Positions 51,800-64,000 of a DNA stretch of 64,000 nucleotides are shown here, piece after piece. The notes under the pieces were generated by a model. The model was given only the letters and a program-made list of their open reading frames with translations. It did not search any database and was not told the origin of the DNA. The stretch comes from Plecoglossus altivelis (Eukaryota; Chordata; Actinopteri; Osmeriformes; Plecoglossidae). The translations under genes and the position numbers were made by a program. The stretch covers positions 9,145,575-9,209,574 of the forward strand of contig BROE01000022.1 of assembly GCA_036571765.1 (NCBI GenBank), given 5' to 3'. Each line of letters opens with the position of its first letter. Position 1 is the first letter of the stretch.

Positions 51800-54700
51800 C
51801 ATAAGTGCGTTCCCTTAATGAATGAAATTCCACTTGCTGTCAAGCTGCTTCCTCTTTCTGACACATATTTTTGATTGTCCTCACTGATGTAAGACAAGTC
51901 GTCCACAAAACTGAACAAATTGTTGGAGCTGGAACAAATCATTCTTTGCATGCTTATCCATTGAAGCAAATAATATTGTTTTCTAGTCATGTTTAACAGA
52001 AACTGACAATGCAGACGTGTTTGTAATTGCTGAAAATGACTGGAATTGAAGAGAATTTTCTCAATATGACAGTTTTTCAATTGTAGCAATTTTCTCGAGA
52101 GTTGGGTGGTAAACAAAAGAGAACAAGTCTGATGAGCAATGGGAATGGATGCTACAAAACCTCCGAGAGAGCAGGGGGTGGATATGCTCAGTAGGGTGCA
52201 GAAATGTGCAGCTCCAGACATCAGCGCACAATGGTAAAATAACCATTGTTAGGAGAAGAATGAGAAGAAGCAGTTTTGTGAGACATTTTTTTGTCCAAAA
52301 TGAAAAGCATGTGCAGTGCACTGAAGCGGTGGCTTTTTTGCATTGTTATACAACTTGTTGTGAGAATAGTGAAGATTAGTCTCATGCTAACAGATGGGCC
52401 TGCTTAGTTGCTGCCAGTTGAAACCATTTTAGAACTAGTGAAGCAAAGAATTGACTTATCTCTGTTCAAAGTTGTCCAGAAAGTCCCTTCTGTTGTAAAA
52501 CCTTCACTCAAAGCAAATTGACATGAGACTAATTACATTCTTTTCACCTTTGTGAACCGGTTAGAAGGAAAGAGGTCCTAATTAATTATTTGCCATTTAT
52601 GCCTTCATACAGCAGAATATGTACTCGCACTCATACACACTCATGTTTTAATGTCATTGTTTTGATCTGGCATACAATGCATGTATCTGCCTTCCATGTC
52701 AACCAAACAAAGATGCAATTTCAAAGTCATTGTCAGTTCACTAGCGTGTAACGATATTTTGCCTTTATAAAACAATTTTCTGTAATCTGGGAATAGCCAA
52801 GACCATTTTAGTTATCATCCCTAATGTCATCCGTTTTCTCAAATTATGATGAATTACAATCTGTGCATAAATTAGAGCTAAAGTCATGAGTTAGGGTCTG
52901 CTGAGTTTTAATTGTAGCAAGTCTATAGTTAATATGAACATTACTAACATCAATTATTATGGCAAAGAAAATATGCCTCATGGCCTTTCGCATGGTAGCA
53001 AGAATTCATCCAATAATTGTATAATTGGGAAATTAGATCCTTTCTACAAAACCTAGAACTGAAAAGGATGACATCTAAGAACTGTGGAAAAATAGTTCTC
53101 ATCTCCCACAACTGTGTCTCTTCTGAAGAAGAAATACTGACTTCTTGGTCAGTATATCCTGAACCGTAGACCGTCTGACATCTCTGTCCAAGGCTGGCAT
53201 AGCTCCAAGAGCAGGGCCATCTGATGTCCACTCCAGACACACTCACAGAAGAAGCCACAGGAGTCCCTGGAGATCACGGGTCATTGTCAAAGGGTAGTAG
53301 TGCGGAACACATTAATTGCTGAATCAGAACAGATAGTTTGGGCTTCAACTCTGCTGTGGTGGTTCTGTAATTGGGATGGGAAGCATGCTGACATTGCAAA
53401 GGAAAGTTTGTGAATTCTAATGTGTAGAAAAGGGATTGTATCACCAGGGCAAAGAGAGGGATCGAGACAGGTGGGGAGACATAGTAGGACAGAGATTTAG
53501 TGCTAAACAAGAAGAGCCAAAGACACAAATGCACAATTTGCAAACTGATAATGTTGTTGTAAATAACTGGTTGCACAGTTCAGTTCAGTCTCAAATTATT
53601 ATACTATGAAAGTGTTATTATGATGAGATGACTTTATGTATCCATTTGTGGGTTGTATGTGCAGCATCCTGATGCGCACATTGAAACTGAATGTCAAAAA
53701 CTCTAGATTTTTCCGTCCACATAAATACACCCTCTGTCCAGAATTGCTGTGCTCAATGTACCATTCAAATATTTTACACATGCAATTTTTCTGTTGTCTT
53801 GGAACCCTAACGCATCACCCACTTTTCATATCTATCTCGCTATTGCCATGTGTCACTGTGCTCAGGCTGAACCCCGACACATTTTTTCCTGCTCTGGCAG
53901 TGTAATTGCTACATTTGCCATCAACCAGTGTGCAGCGCTCTGTCATGGTCACATGCAGACGATGCCCCTCACTGTCTGACCATATAGTAAGGACTGCTCC
54001 TATCGGAGGCACTTTACCAAGCAACCTTTTTAAACAGTGGCAAGATGAAAACAGATGTGACAAGCCTTCATATATCTATAACTTGGCATGCCCTCCTGTG
54101 GTAGCTGTTTCCACATTTGTCACCAAATGTGCATGTATTTACCAAGAATCAGGCAGAGCTGGTTCATGCAGGAGACTCAGAGACCTGTGTGCTGTCAGTC
54201 AGCCCCACCGCCATCTCTCCTAGTCACGGAAGTCGAGACAGTGTCTCTGTTGAATTTGAAAGAAAGCCAATGCGAGCAGAACCATATAGGCCTAGATGAA
54301 AGTGTTTAAATCATCAATACAGTGTTTTTTTACTCTCTTCTGTCTGGATCATACACAATGTAGGTACGAGTACCCAACAGCCTTCCTGCTGGCTTGGAGC
54401 AGGAGGAAGGCAAAAAAAAAGACTGCCAATGTATTCATGTGTTATGTTGGACCCTCAGGGCCAGTGTAAAATGAATGTGGGTATTTTATGTTTGTGTAAG
54501 TCCATCCCTCTGGGCTTCAGTCCCACAACACAAGTCCCCTTAGAGACCACAACTATCCCACAAGCTCTGCAGACAAGCTTTTTCCAAGTGTAGATTGTGT
54601 TGGCAATTTACAAGTTAGGACATGAACTTCAATGAATATAATCACATGATCTGTTTGGAAGAATTTCACAATAACGCTGAATTGTAAAGCTATGACGATT

Positions 54701-57139
54701 ACCTCGTTCTCGTAGATCCATATTGATCGTGAGTATCCAGCTCTTTTGGTATTGTAGGCTGTCCATCACTGGTCCACCAAGTCTCTATCCTTGTTGATTT
54801 ATCGCTTCTTTTGCAATTGGACTGCCAGAGACATTCATACTTTCTCCCAGCCCTCCTCATCAGTCAAAATGCTGTCCCAAGGACATCCTTTCTTCTCCAA
54901 CATTGGTTATGTCACAGGCAAACTTGATTGACAATCTGAAGAGTAATGGCATGACAAGTCTCTTTCAGCCTGCCATCACTATGGTACAATGTAGCAGTCC
55001 TCAGAGTAGCATGTTGAAATAATTAAGCACCACTTGTCAATTACTGTATTTTTGTCATAAGATAATATTTAGCCTCATCTCAACTGATTAAATCAACCTG
55101 GTTTTAAACAGTACAAGTTCCCATAATGATTCTCGCATACAACCTCCAAAATCCTTACAATAAACCAGACACTTGGCACTGCCAGCCTCTCTGCCATTAT
55201 GGAAGTGGATTAAACTAATGCATCTGTCTCCTTCCAGACTCTGAACGCTATTTATTGTTCAAAAGTCCATATCATTACAGCCATATTTCTCTTTCTGTGT
55301 CACCCACCATCCCTCATGTTGTCCACTGTTCCTGTGTCCTACTCTGTTGAATTTGTTGAGGTCACAGAATTGAACGTGCAAAAAACTTATGTTGAACACT
55401 GTGGATTACTGCATGATGTATGTAAATAGTTGTAGTATTCCAGTTTTAATCTCATAAAGTGGACTGTCTGTGTAAAAGCTGTATAAAATTGTTGAAACGG
55501 GTGCATAGCTAAGCTCTAACTATGGAAACATGTTGTAACTGTTGAATGTACTGCTCACATTGAGTAAGGTTGCTATGTTACCAATCCAGGCAGGAGCTGA
55601 CTTGTTTTATTTCAACCCTCATGGGTAACATACCTCATTAGCATATGTGTCTTCCATTTCAACCTTATTTTCCCCCGTTATATTATAGAGCTGTGATAGA
55701 TGACCTCACTGTCCTACTCATGGGATGTGGACATTTCTAGAAGCTTCTAATAAACCTGCTGTTCATGTTGGATGCTGTTCACTGTGTTGCCGTATCACCC
55801 CACAGTTCCAGGTTCATAAAACCCAGCAACCCAAGGAAACTTCTCTTTGGAGGTTCATCCAACTATTGCCCAGAATGAAATGAACATTCTGAAACTGTTG
55901 GCAGTATGCAGAAACATTTGTCATTGGTTTGCTTCCAACCAAAATCTAAAATCAGAAAGAAAGATAAAGAGTTTTAAAGCACCGTGCCTCCATTTCCCCT
56001 CAGTCCAGATGGGCCATTTTCAAAAGCTAACTTTGAGAGATTTGAGCAGTCAGAGCAAAGATTCAAAGAACACTGTCATCGTTTTGGCCCCAGGAAAGAT
56101 CATTTGTCCACAGTAGAGGTACGGATCAATTAATTTTCCACTTGGCATCACAGCATACTGTTGAAATGTGTCATCTATCATATCTTCATTGACATTCCTC
56201 ATATTATCCCTTCATTGATAAATGGGTATGAATTGGTGATTAGATAGATTGCAAACATTAAAAGTGTCAGGCCTGTTCTCATTTGATCACCACAGTCACA
56301 GAACATTTCTCTTCAAGGAATGTTATGTAATATTTCTTGTACTTCAACGCTTAACCCAGAGTTTTGCCACACCACAAAATGTTACCTTATTGTGTATGCT
56401 ATATAATACAATAAAAATCTACAAACTAGAGACCGGGTCAGAAACAACGACTCAGCCCTATTATACGATACAGTAATCATACGGTAATAAATGGAGTGTA
56501 CAAGTATTTATGATTGCATTTGTCAGCAAGTGTGCATGAAGGTGGCTTTGTTTGTGTGTGTGTGCTTGACTGTTGGTGTGCTGCCTGCTGCGGCAGCAGT
56601 ACTCTGCCCACTCTGCCAGTGTGGATGTGCCTCAGTGTACCACATCCATCTTGCCCAGTGCCAACCTGGCACCCGCTCTTTCTCGTTCTTTTACAAAGTG
56701 CCCAGTCATGTCTTTGTGAAGGACAATGGCAGCAGCATGCCTTGGATACACTGTTCTCCTGGTCCATGTCTGCTCAATAACAAGCATCCCCTCCACCAAG
56801 CAAGGTTGACAGCACCTGCCAATGTCAGGGAGAGGTGTGCCATAATGATGATTGATCTGGGCCCTAACAGGTGCTCTGGTGTGAGAAAGGTTTTTTCGAA
56901 GGGCTTATGTTTCGTACCTTTGCAAGGGGAACCTGTCTGAGATGAGTGGATGACTTTAGAAATGAAAAGCCCTGGTGCATATCTGTCACAAAGTGGGGCA
57001 TCCTATTCAGTGTTTCAGACCTCATCCCATCATATTCCAAACCGAGGTAACGCCTGATCATAAACAAATTGCGGAACCTTACCTGAGGGTTTTAGCTACG
57101 AGCCAGACATCGTGACCTGGCAGGTTTGTTAATCGTCAA
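51800..57139. other. Gene-free stretch
   Basis: No supported gene. A possible island at about 52500-52640 has CCTAATTAATTATTTGCC. The heat-shock-type motif is at 55735-55747, with AATAAA at 55749 followed by GT-rich sequence, a weak polyadenylation-like context. The 149-codon frame at 56491-56940 has a hydrophobic, Cys-rich N-terminal part crossing a short (GT)n tract, and I take it as chance. Confidence 0.55.
55735..55747. promoter_or_regulatory. Trimeric heat-shock-element motif
   Basis: TTCTAGAAGCTTC fits TTCnnGAAnnTTC at all nine fixed positions, the classical three-unit HSF1 binding site. About half a match is expected by chance per 64 kb counting both strands, and no promoter is visible beside it, so binding is possible but unproven. 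Confidence 0.35.
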
Positions 57140-57420
57140 AAATTCCCAGTGATTACAATCAGTCAGGCACACCTCCTGTTGGGGTTATAGCAGATATATG
57201 GAAATTAGGACATCATAATCCTGATCAGGTTGTGTTGGCTTAGCATGTGCGCCGAGGTTTGCGACCTCCCGGTAATTGCCTTTTGCAATCTGCTAATTCT
57301 TGCCCGACATACCGACAAATCCGCAGGTCCCTGTTGTTTTCGGCAATGACCTTGGCTGGATTTCAAAGCTCCACTCTGCTCTCCTGCAGACGGAGGAGGG
57401 GTATTAAGATTCTGTGTGCA
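57140..57420. promoter_or_regulatory. CpG-retaining candidate regulatory island
   Basis: Eight CpGs lie between 57250 and 57342 in otherwise CpG-poor DNA, combined with CATAATCCTGATCAGG (TAATCC, OTX/PITX-like), GGTAATTGCC and TGCTAATTC cores and no simple repeats. Retained CpG suggests low germline methylation or sequence constraint. The 70-codon frame over it (57247-57459) is not recognisable as a protein. Confidence 0.3.
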
Positions 57421-59319
57421 TTCCTGTGGTATTGCTCTTGCATTTTTGAAAGCCTATGAATAAAAGACTACATGCTGGATCAAACAATGCAGTGGAAAGG
57501 CAATATTTCAACTGAAGGCGAATTTTCAAGCACAGAGGTGTGACCTTAGATGCTGTCAATCGTTCAGCCAGTGAGTTGGAGGGGGTGTCATGGGAGGAAA
57601 GGATGATAATTAGGAGTCCACAAAAGTAGACTTAATTACGCTAAATGACTGATAGCAACCAAATCCTTTCATTCAGTGCTTACACATAATGGCTTGTTAA
57701 CACCGTGGACAGTAATTAGCTCAGTATATGATATCTTGTAAGGAGACCTTTCCATTAGTCCTTTGCAAAATGTCTGTCATTGAAGAAGAATCCCTATGTG
57801 TAGGTCAGCAAACCATGGTGAGCGCGATAAAAGACAAATCAAGCATAAACAAATAGTTGCAAAGCACGCTGTAAATCAATGTGACAAAAACAAAATAGGA
57901 CTCCATAGAATGTCAGTGCCAAATCTGACCTACAGTGCACAAATGGAGTGTATGTTGCTTCACACTTTACGTTGAAGTTGTGCTGCTCAGGTAGAAATGG
58001 GAAATATTTTGTATCTCTGCTCACTCAGGCAGTTGTTCAATTGCACCTTGATGACTAGATGTTATGAAAGGGGGAGAGATGAAGCCCCTGTAGAAGCTGT
58101 TGCTCCACAAAGATTGTCTTCAAATGTTCAACCACACAATATTTGAGGAGTGGTCTCGACAGCAGCGTGAAGAACAGTTTCTCATTAAATATTTGGCATT
58201 ATCGTGTTTCTTCTTTGGAGGTCCGTATTTTCGTCATGTTTCTAGTATTGTAGTACAGTATCGTGAAGCATAAAGAAGTATTAGCAGAATTCCATCATCT
58301 TTCAAAGGTGCTGCTGAGTTAAATTTGCAGATGGTCCTATTTACATGTGTATGCTTTGAAACTGTCTCTTTGTTTAGTCGAACAAACATGTCAGATATGT
58401 GTGTTCTCTGTATGTAAGACAGGGTCACTGAGACTCTGGTGAGCCAGGCATCTAGTTTCATCTCACTTTTATTGCATCTGTTAATGAATTCTCTGAAGGT
58501 GTTTGTTGATAGGTCTGTTTCATTTGCATGAAGCATCGATTATCTTCATTCATACCATCGTTTATGTAATAAATGTGTAATGTTGCCTTCAAAGTTCTGG
58601 TTCTCATGTGTTCACACTCAGATAAGAATGTACAGACCTAGTCAGAATGATACGGCTGTTAACGTTCATAAACATTATGCTTTTAAATTAGGACAAAAGT
58701 GGGGGCTAGGTTGCTGTTACGGTAATGTTCTCCATATTTCTGGCATGTCAACAAAACCTTGGGGGTTCCACTGTGTCTGCTTTGATAGTGGTTATCTCCA
58801 TAGCCCTGGTATCAGTTGTACAACTGTTGAATGTGTGCACTTGCATTGAGATATGGGCCCTCATCAAGCATTAAAGCAAACCTCACTTAAGCAAAAGAGA
58901 CAGGCCATGTGCTTAACCATCCAGGCTTTGAGGTCACAGGTGTTACTATTTCTAACAGCAAACCCAAGCAGAAAATGAATTGCTTAAACTGACCTCATCC
59001 ACAATCCTTGGGCTGATGGCTGTGGCGAATGCCATCTGTATCTTTATTGCAAGAGGAGGAAAACAGTCACTCATCTGTGACTCAATTACAACCTGAAAAC
59101 AATGGAACAGGGAATCTGTCTAACGAGAATCGGCAAATCAATCATATTTGCAGCTTGTGAATGAGAGATGGGATCGAGGGAAGGTAGGAGGGCTCTTTGT
59201 TGATTGAGGCTAATTGCACCATTGAGTTAAAAAAATGTGTTCTCTGTGCTGCTACTGGTGAGAGAGCAGCTATTATCAGAGCCAGACCCTCTGGAGCAAA
59301 GAACCTCTCTGCTACACTT

Positions 59320-59518
59320 ACTATCACAAGGACAGGGCAGGTTCTAAACGACAGTTCTCACCAGGAAAGCCATGGTTTTAAAGTACTGTTCTCACAAGGA
59401 CGAGAGTTGTGCCAAATAAATGTTCTGACAAGAACAGGCTGGTTCCAACAATTCTTTCCGGGACAGAGCTGCTTCTAAAGGACTGTTCTCTGCAGGACAC
59501 AGCAGCTTCTAAAGGACC
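59320..59518 (+). repeat. Decayed ~34-base minisatellite, about six units
   Basis: Units begin near 59320, 59355, 59389, 59423, 59453 and 59486 and run 30-35 bases each. The shared skeleton is TTCTCACAAGGACAG, then a G/C-rich stretch, then GGTTCTAAAGGACTG. The last two units are most alike and the central ones most diverged. Traces of one more unit may lie upstream to about 59270. Because the period is not a multiple of three, no repetitive protein is implied. Confidence 0.75.
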
Positions 59519-61070
59519 AAATTAGAGATTCATGCAGGGTAGCCGTAAAACAAATCTACCCATGGATCCACAAAATGAATCTTGTGAAGGCGGTGCTGTT
59601 CTTAGAACACTGCCAGACACCAAACGAAAGGCAAAACATAGTTTCCTGTGACTAGATCAGCACAGTTTACACAGCAGTATCATTAGTACTGAAGTTGATG
59701 CATCTAAAAAAAAGCTGTTGTCAACACAAATATAGTCACATTGAGAGTTATTCTTATACTGCGCCATTTAATTGAGAAAAAGTTTTCCTGTGACTTGAAA
59801 AGGACTGTTTAACCATTAAGCTCTTATCTAGCAGCAGCAGGCAGGAGAGGAGATTCCTAAACCCTGTGACTCCGGAGCCGAGCTGAACTAGAACAGATCT
59901 CTTGGCACTGCCACTAGACATGTTTCAGTCATGATGACATTGGGACTTGGCACTTTTTAACATTCATGTGTTTGGGGGAAGGCCACGTCAGGAAATGGTA
60001 GTTATTATTAGGTGACAAAGCCCTAGTATTGACTGAAAATCAGAGGTTATTCAAATTATGACCTATATTTTTAAATAAAAGCTCTTTTTGATGATCAAAT
60101 AGATGCCTGCCCCTTCGGCTGTGCACAGTATGATACCTGCAAGTGTTTGCGTCGACAAAGCACAGTTTATTAAAATAAGCACATCAAATGTTTTGACATT
60201 TGGGGGGCCCTTATCAGTGAATAGAGCCAATGTCATTCAGTGGCTCTGATCTCCAAACTCTGCATTCTGGCCACACCACTGCTCCCCTGATCACATGGGA
60301 AATAAATAAATGATTAAAGCCAGTGAGAGACAGGGGAGGTGTGGAGAGGAGAGAAGTTTCACCGATGTAGGAAAACAGTACCACTCTAGCACACAGTAGA
60401 TTTCCCAGCGGCCATTACAGCTACTGATGTATTCACACAATGTCAGTTTATCACTGCATGAACAATCACTGAATGAAAACACAATGCCACTAACACAAAC
60501 ACGGCGATTTCCCATCTCTTAAACAGTGGCTCGGTTTAAATGTTCATGCATGTCAACCTACTGTAGGAGCGTGCATGTATGAATGTTTGAATAATACCCC
60601 TGGCTTGCTACTTCAATAGCCACTGAGCTGGTAATAATCGCATCAGATGCTCTGAGGATTTATGCAGGAAGCGAGAGTGAGGTCTTTTCTGCATGTCCGG
60701 GAGGAAGGAAAGCTTTGCCTGCTCCAAGTGGAGCGTACAGTGCAGCTAGACTGGAGGATGAATACAGCGACAGGGGCCCCTCAGGGCCTGCTTAAGGACA
60801 ACAGGAACGCTGTTTATAGGCTGCCATTGCATGATTCCTTGCTTAGAGATGAACTGTTGCTATGTTTCAACACTATTAAGCATTATAGTGCTCAGCGTAG
60901 GGTCACTGAGGAACATTCTAAGGAAAAGGATTTTACGTGAAAGATTATTCCGTAAAGATTATGGTCTAAATGGCCTCTTCATCAGCAATGTACTCAACAA
61001 AGTAATTTTATTCCTAGACCAAATTTTCAGTTAAGACAGAAAATCATGTTTAGGTAATATATGTAAAAGA

Positions 61071-61117
61071 TGAATAAATACATAAATAAATACATACATA
61101 AATGTATAAATACATAA
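61071..61117. repeat. Imperfect ATAAATACAT simple repeat
   Basis: About 47 bases of mixed AAAT and ACAT units on the plus strand. Confidence 0.85.
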
Positions 61118-64000
61118 CTACAAAGAAAATCGAAAATGAACATTCACTTCCTCCAGCGTGGACACAAAAAGACATGGGCTTGAGGCTTGCAGGTGGTTAT
61201 GCATGTGTTATTAACTGAGGAGTAGCACTCTAGGGTGCTCCAGCAGAGTGCGGAGAGTCTGTGTGACATCACAGTAATTAATACATCATTTTTGTTTGCT
61301 TTGAATTATATTCATTATTCAGATCTTAGATCAATTACCTAGGCTTACATCTAATCAGCTGAAGACTTTCAACACACATTTGTTGTTGGTTTTGCATATC
61401 AATTGCCCGGAAGTTTGAAATGAACTGAAGTTTCATAGTATTGGAAATGTCCTGTGCATCCAGTAGGTACTGGATTGTGCTGCCTTTGACCAGTCCAAAC
61501 CACTTCAACCTCGCTTTGCATTTTCACTGCTATTGCAACCGCTGCTACCACATCCCTGCATGCTGCTCTTGATGTAGAAATGAGGGTTGGATGAACGTCT
61601 CCATAACGCCTTGCAGTCTTTACTGCCTCGGGTTGTAGCACCTTTACATGTTTGAAAAGATGTTGCATGTTGTACCATAAGGCGGATTTGTCAAATTATG
61701 TAAATTCAGTCAAATTACGTATATATGTCAATATAGCACTTGTATGTTGCAGCTAGTCTCAATGACTTCTGGGTGAATTGCATGAGCTCTCACCTTTCAT
61801 ATCGTCCATTGAGTTTGTCTTGTGAGCGAAGCGTTTAAACTGCCCCGGGAGCCTGTGCAGTTCAAAAATCTCCTCGCTCTTAAAATGTTAGTTATCAAAT
61901 TCAGTTCACAGATATAGAAACAATGATGGTAAGTGTTTTGTGTATTAGTTATCATGAGCTAAAATAGTCAACAGCATGACTTAACCATGACCCAAATTTT
62001 GTTTTGTTTTTATGGGACTAAACAGTTGATGAGTGTCTAAATTGTGGAAGCATATCAAATCCGTGAACTATATTCCGAACAGAGAAAATGAAGTGAATGT
62101 ATTTGAGCTGGAATAGAAAAAACAGGTGACCGAAGGAGCGCGAGAGAAAACAAACCAGCCTGGTGACCTCAACTGAAAATGACAGTGTCTCCTGTGAGAC
62201 CACAGTTCCTGATGTGCTTGTCTGTGCTCTTCACAGTGAGAAAAGCATTTTACAAGTCCCACCCACCGCCTTGGAGGTTCCTACCCAGCTTTCCATATCC
62301 ACATTACCTCAATTTTCAGCTATTCTCTCTGGTTTCCAGATGGCAAATCTGAATCTTAAGAGACCCTCAGCTGCTGCATCAGTGCCAATTTGTTTTCTTC
62401 CAACATTGGAAACATACTGTACTGCATTTTGTATATTTTCTACACTCAAAATGGCACAGTATGGCAGTTTTGGCCAATATTACAACATATGATCCGGTGA
62501 TCCATTGCAATGTACACTACACACTATATTTCATTGTTACATTACACAATAGACTACAGTTGTGAGAATAATTACGATTCCTAAACAGTAAAAAGTTAAA
62601 GCAAAATGTTTACTTACAAATGTATTTATATATTTAAGTCAACTTGTTTTCTCAATTTCAAATTTCATTTAGAACCCACTTCATGTGAAATGATTTTGTG
62701 AAATCTGACGAGCCAAAGAAGACATATCAGAATCACTGTTGACTGTTGCCTTAATTGCTTACTTGTGTAACATCTTTTAATGATATGTAATCTACGATCC
62801 ATTCTGGTTTTATGGATGATCCTTGCACTGCAACCTATCAATGTGTGAATGACTGGGTTTATTACTCATTGATTGGGATTTTAGTTTAACGTTTCTTTGC
62901 TTGATATAAAAATACCACTTGCCATCTGTCAAAAGTTTCAAATTCTACCAAAGCCCAGAGTTGTCAAATGTTAGTGTTTTTACTAGGCTAACATGACACC
63001 AACACTATTGTCAATGTTGTATACTTGCACATATCATATTTCTGAGACTAAAGCATAACTTTTGACATTATGACATTCCCTGTCAGTTTTGATGTGAAAG
63101 TGTGTTTGATGTTAAAGTATTTCGGCCATTTTTTGGGGGTGAAAATTATGACGTTTTTGGCTGCTACAGTGGTCAAGCTGTTCATTTTGTGGAAGGTTCA
63201 AATCATGCAGAGCAGGAGCTGATCTGGTTTGAGTTAAACTTTTATAATCATGCACTGCACCTTTGCTTTCATTTTGACCACCCAATGACCGTTGCTGATC
63301 AACGGATGTATGTCAGCATTAATCACCTCCTGGTCTTGTGCACTTCACTGACTCCTTACTCATACATTCCAGTTCCATTCTTCAAAGAAAACATAACATG
63401 AAGGCATCTTAACTGAATCCTATTCACGATACACATGTAATTGGAGGAAAGAAAAGATTAAATATGCTATTATCTTTATGTCCACTCAAAGCATTCAATG
63501 TGGCCATCACTCCTACTCATCATTTGTCTTAAATCTACAAATATAACAAGGGACAGTTGGAGAGAACATCATCTGTAGTTTTCTACCCTGCTCTCTAACC
63601 TCCCTAACCAAGAGCTAGGAGCTGAGCAGCCATGAAGCATCCATGTTTTCATTCTACCACTAACCACTAACAGATAAATGCACTCTACACACCATGCCTC
63701 CATGGTGGTGATAAAGAGGAGAGATATTGTGTGGCAGTAGCCACACTCTCAGATCAAGTCATGCAGTAATATAGAGCAGTGTAGATAACAGAGCAAAAAT
63801 ATGACCCTTAAAGTTGCATTACTGAGAGTGAGGTTGATGGATTGATGTTTGGCCAAAGTGGATTGAATTGGCCTCTGCCTCTCAAATAAGAGGAGACTTG
63901 CTTTGTTGATAAATGATGACGTTTATTCAATTTGGGAGATATTACAGTAGGCTCTGTCAAGGAAATACAAATGGATTGAGCTCTACAATTGTATTTTGTC

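Larger units (their letters stand above)
57421..64000. other. Gene-free stretch, 3' end of window
   Basis: No supported gene. It holds the decayed minisatellite (59320-59518) and an AAATACAT-type simple tract (61071-61117). Frames at 61399-61668 (minus), 62163-62492 and 63102-63401 reach 89-109 codons without recognisable domains or matched splice sites. Confidence 0.55.

Noticed and set aside
56491..56940. 149-codon frame with a hydrophobic Cys-rich start resembling a signal peptide
   Set aside because: The hydrophobic stretch comes partly from a GT repeat, and the rest shows no family features or conserved cysteine spacing that I recognise.
1..64000. CRISPR array, phage, operon or other prokaryotic system
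   Set aside because: No regularly spaced repeats, no dense coding, and the fish-type retroelements show this is vertebrate DNA.

Overview
The window reads as non-coding nuclear DNA from a ray-finned (teleost) fish. The evidence is: a truncated non-LTR retrotransposon 3' end of a type very common in teleosts, ending in a CATC/GATG tail (51478-51799); a tRNA-derived SINE remnant with a textbook B box (about 13505-13625); a possible Tc1-type terminal repeat (33687-33708); simple-sequence tracts; and AT-rich, mostly CpG-poor sequence with no bacterial operon structure. I recognise no protein-coding gene, rRNA, tRNA or known microRNA. The longest open frames (181, 149 and 146 codons) are about what chance gives in 64 kb of AT-rich DNA and resemble no family I know. 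The window is therefore either a gene desert or the inside of a very long intron; the sequence alone does not decide which.

Layout. 1-8 kb: plain sequence, the first copy (A) of a duplicated 211-bp element at 3713-3923, a CT-rich tract, and a CpG-retaining patch at 7564-7763. 8-13.5 kb: a candidate regulatory island (8010-8600) and a near-perfect hairpin (12614-12651). 13.5-28 kb: SINE remnant, G-quadruplex motif (17780-17810), candidate islands at 20590-20820 and 21640-22030, a short telomere-like stretch, a (GA)12 tract, overlapping inverted repeats (24535-24583) and an A-rich, T-poor segment (27930-28340). 28-42 kb: candidate islands, a possible Tc1 end, the second and inverted copy (B) of the duplicated element (34364-34575), and a small switch-like hairpin group (37821-37891). 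42-52 kb: TAAT-rich and octamer-bearing islands and the LINE fragment. 52-64 kb: a trimeric heat-shock-type motif (55735-55747), a CpG-retaining island (57140-57420) and a decayed 34-bp minisatellite (59320-59518).

The most unusual item is the inverted pair A/B. The copies lie 30.4 kb apart at about 95% identity (hand alignment), with no element termini I recognise. In both copies one strand carries an exon-shaped unit: pyrimidine-rich acceptor, fully open 127/128-base body, consensus donor. The candidate regulatory islands are inferred only from local texture (homeodomain and octamer motifs, low simple-repeat content, retained CpG) and need a cross-species alignment. I found no convincing new multi-gene system.
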